Shown here: positions 63,038 to 64,000 of the stretch, one piece after another
How the letters are laid out: each line of letters opens with the position of its first letter
Position numbering within the stretch: the first letter of the stretch is position 1
Assembly (NCBI RefSeq): GCF_001244735.1
Contig: NZ_LN868937.1
Location: 2,714,785-2,778,784, forward strand
DNA: 64,000 nucleotides
From: Bacillus andreraoultii
GTDB taxonomy: Bacteria; Bacillota; Bacilli; Bacillales; Caldibacillaceae
Direction: 5' to 3'
Notes under the pieces: generated by a model
What the model was told of the DNA's origin: nothing
The model's database searches: none
What the model saw: only the letters and a program-made list of their open reading frames with translations
Position numbers and translations under genes: made by a program

Positions 63038-63628
63038 TCACTTATTACTCTGATACGTTTTATACATAAACGCAAAACAGTCATACCATGTTTCACCAAC
63101 ATAATCAGGTAATCCAGCTGTATAGGAATTCATATAAATGGTTTGATTTTCAATTCCCTTTTGTTCGGGGTTTGGAATTGTTAATGTACGAATATCATCT
63201 AATATGGCAACACTCGCCCAATATTTTTCAGGATTCGCTTTGCGCATATAAGCAAAGCGTCCACATTCTGCACTTAATCCACTATCTTCCGGTATCGTAA
63301 AATGGCTGAACATAAACTGACATTGTTCGAGTTGTTCATTATCCCCTTCTGCAATCATTGCATTTGTTATGACGTGGTCAGCGTCTTTTTTATTGATTTC
63401 ATTATTATGTTGTGGTAGGTAATAATCTAAATGAACCGATTCACATAGATCAGCCAATAGTTCTAATCCAAGTCTCCCAAAATCATTAAACATTTGCCCA
63501 CTACCTAGATAGACTTTTACTTCATGATTAAAATTAAAATCATTTACAATTTCAGCGATTCGATGTTTTTCCATAAACTCGGAAAGCATCTGCCTAAAAT
63601 GGTTTAATTGTATTGGTTGTTTATTCAT
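63038..63628 (-). CDS. Putative nucleoside 2-deoxyribosyltransferase-like protein
   Basis: A 196-residue protein. KVYLGSGQMFNDFGR resembles the IYLAGPLF start of the nucleoside 2-deoxyribosyltransferase fold, and DSGLSAECGRFAYM matches the catalytic D..G...EcG segment with the nucleophilic Glu. The spacing between them is shorter than in most members. Such enzymes transfer deoxyribose between nucleobases. Start ATG 63628 (MNKQPIQL). It stands alone; assignment is moderate. Confidence 0.65.
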   Translation of the reverse strand: MNKQPIQLNHFRQMLSEFMEKHRIAEIVNDFNFNHEVKVYLGSGQMFNDFGRLGLELLADLCESVHLDYYLPQHNNEINKKDADHVITNAMIAEGDNEQLEQCQFMFSHFTIPEDSGLSAECGRFAYMRKANPEKYWASVAILDDIRTLTIPNPEQKGIENQTIYMNSYTAGLPDYVGETWYDCFAFMYKTYQSNK

Positions 63629-63781
63629 ACGTATCTCCCTTTTCTTCTGTAAAATTTTCCTATCGTCATCTCGTTAAAGAAATCTCAAGGCTGTTAGCAT
63701 TTAGGCGAAAGCGCCAAAAATTTTTTAGAAATGCTGTCGAAGTCGTTCTTAGGGCGCTAACGCATGAGAAAAGTAGAAATA

Positions 63782-63923
63782 AAAGAAAACTTATGACTTG
63801 GGCCACAGGCAACCAATGAGACTAGAGTTCACCGAAAAAGCTTTTTACCGGCTGCAATGCAATACTCAAAACCCTCCTTGTGCGCTTATGCATAAATGAT
63901 TTCTACTTTCCTATTAGCTGGAA
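63782..63923 (+). repeat. Dispersed repeat family R1, copy E
   Basis: Begins AAAGAAAACTTATG, contains GAGACTAGAGTTCACCGAAA and AGCTTTTTACCGGCTGCAAT, the block CCTCCTTGTGCGCTTATGCA, and ends TTTCCTATTAGCTGGAAA. This is the longest copy and includes the hairpin. Confidence 0.82.
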
Positions 63924-64000
63924 ATTTCATACTTTTCCAATAGCCATTGAAAAACTTTTCCTAAACCGGAAGCAATAGAAATCACATGTTGTATCCGTTA
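63914..64000 (-). CDS. Possible 3' end of a gene entering from the right edge
   Basis: An open minus-strand frame reads IQHVISIASGLGKVFQWLLE and KYEISS before a stop at 63914, which falls inside the end of repeat R1 copy E. The composition looks coding, but only 28 codons are visible and no family is recognised. Confidence 0.3.

Overview
The window is AT-rich and comes from an endospore-former of the Bacillaceae. I cannot fix the genus. The evidence is AGGAGG-type ribosome-binding sites, frequent TTG/GTG starts, a pstSCAB-phoU operon behind a B. subtilis-type PhoP box, a qoxABCD quinol oxidase, a class D sortase with an LPXTA substrate, and small Bacillus families (YdbC, YrvL, YbxH, SLAP, DUF3885). 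Most genes are on the minus strand.

Layout. 0-2.3 kb: sat (cut by the window edge) and a tatD of the E. coli subtype. 2.4-11.1 kb: a frameshifted SEC-C protein, then pstS-pstC-pstA-pstB-phoU, followed by an OmpR/VanS-type two-component pair. 11.5-24.5 kb: a decayed Rpn nuclease gene, a large permease, queT, an SDR, a Tad2-like protein (DUF2829), a ferredoxin, an acyl-CoA dehydrogenase, a membrane-anchored PstS-like protein with a duplicated gene end, and cstA behind an operator-like palindrome. 24.6-31.7 kb: a worn accessory region with gene remnants, YehS, an intact Rpn nuclease, an orphan DbpA RNA-binding domain and YrvL. 31.9-37 kb: a phage-like replication module (DnaD-like, DnaB-like helicase and a small partner) flanked by short-period repeat arrays. 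37-38.4 kb: a TetR regulator and a paired SMR efflux pump, with two matching operators. 40-44.8 kb: a CoA-ester degradation cluster (CaiB-type enzyme, thiolase, two SDRs, a broken TetR gene). 45-52 kb: small proteins, srtD with its surface-protein substrate, and a hydrolase. 52.5-57.9 kb: an old-yellow-enzyme/FAD reductase, a PucR-type regulator and an SbcC-like ATPase. 58-62.3 kb: qoxDCBA. The end holds a nucleoside-deoxyribosyltransferase-like gene.

The most unusual feature is repetitive non-coding DNA. Seven intergenic arrays carry a GAAGTT-type core every 20-22 bp. They form two related subfamilies, with four arrays at 31.9-37 kb. A second family has about 52-bp units built around GAACC..TCTATGAACC, and a separate 53-bp unit is repeated five times upstream of the thiolase gene. 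A 100-145 bp element occurs five times, always in the same orientation. I recognise no described element that accounts for the 21-bp arrays.

At least six otherwise good genes are each interrupted by one 1-bp indel, almost all in homopolymers. This suggests sequencing error or contingency-type frameshifting. These genes are given at their full reconstructed span. All calls rest on reading the sequence; no database search was run.
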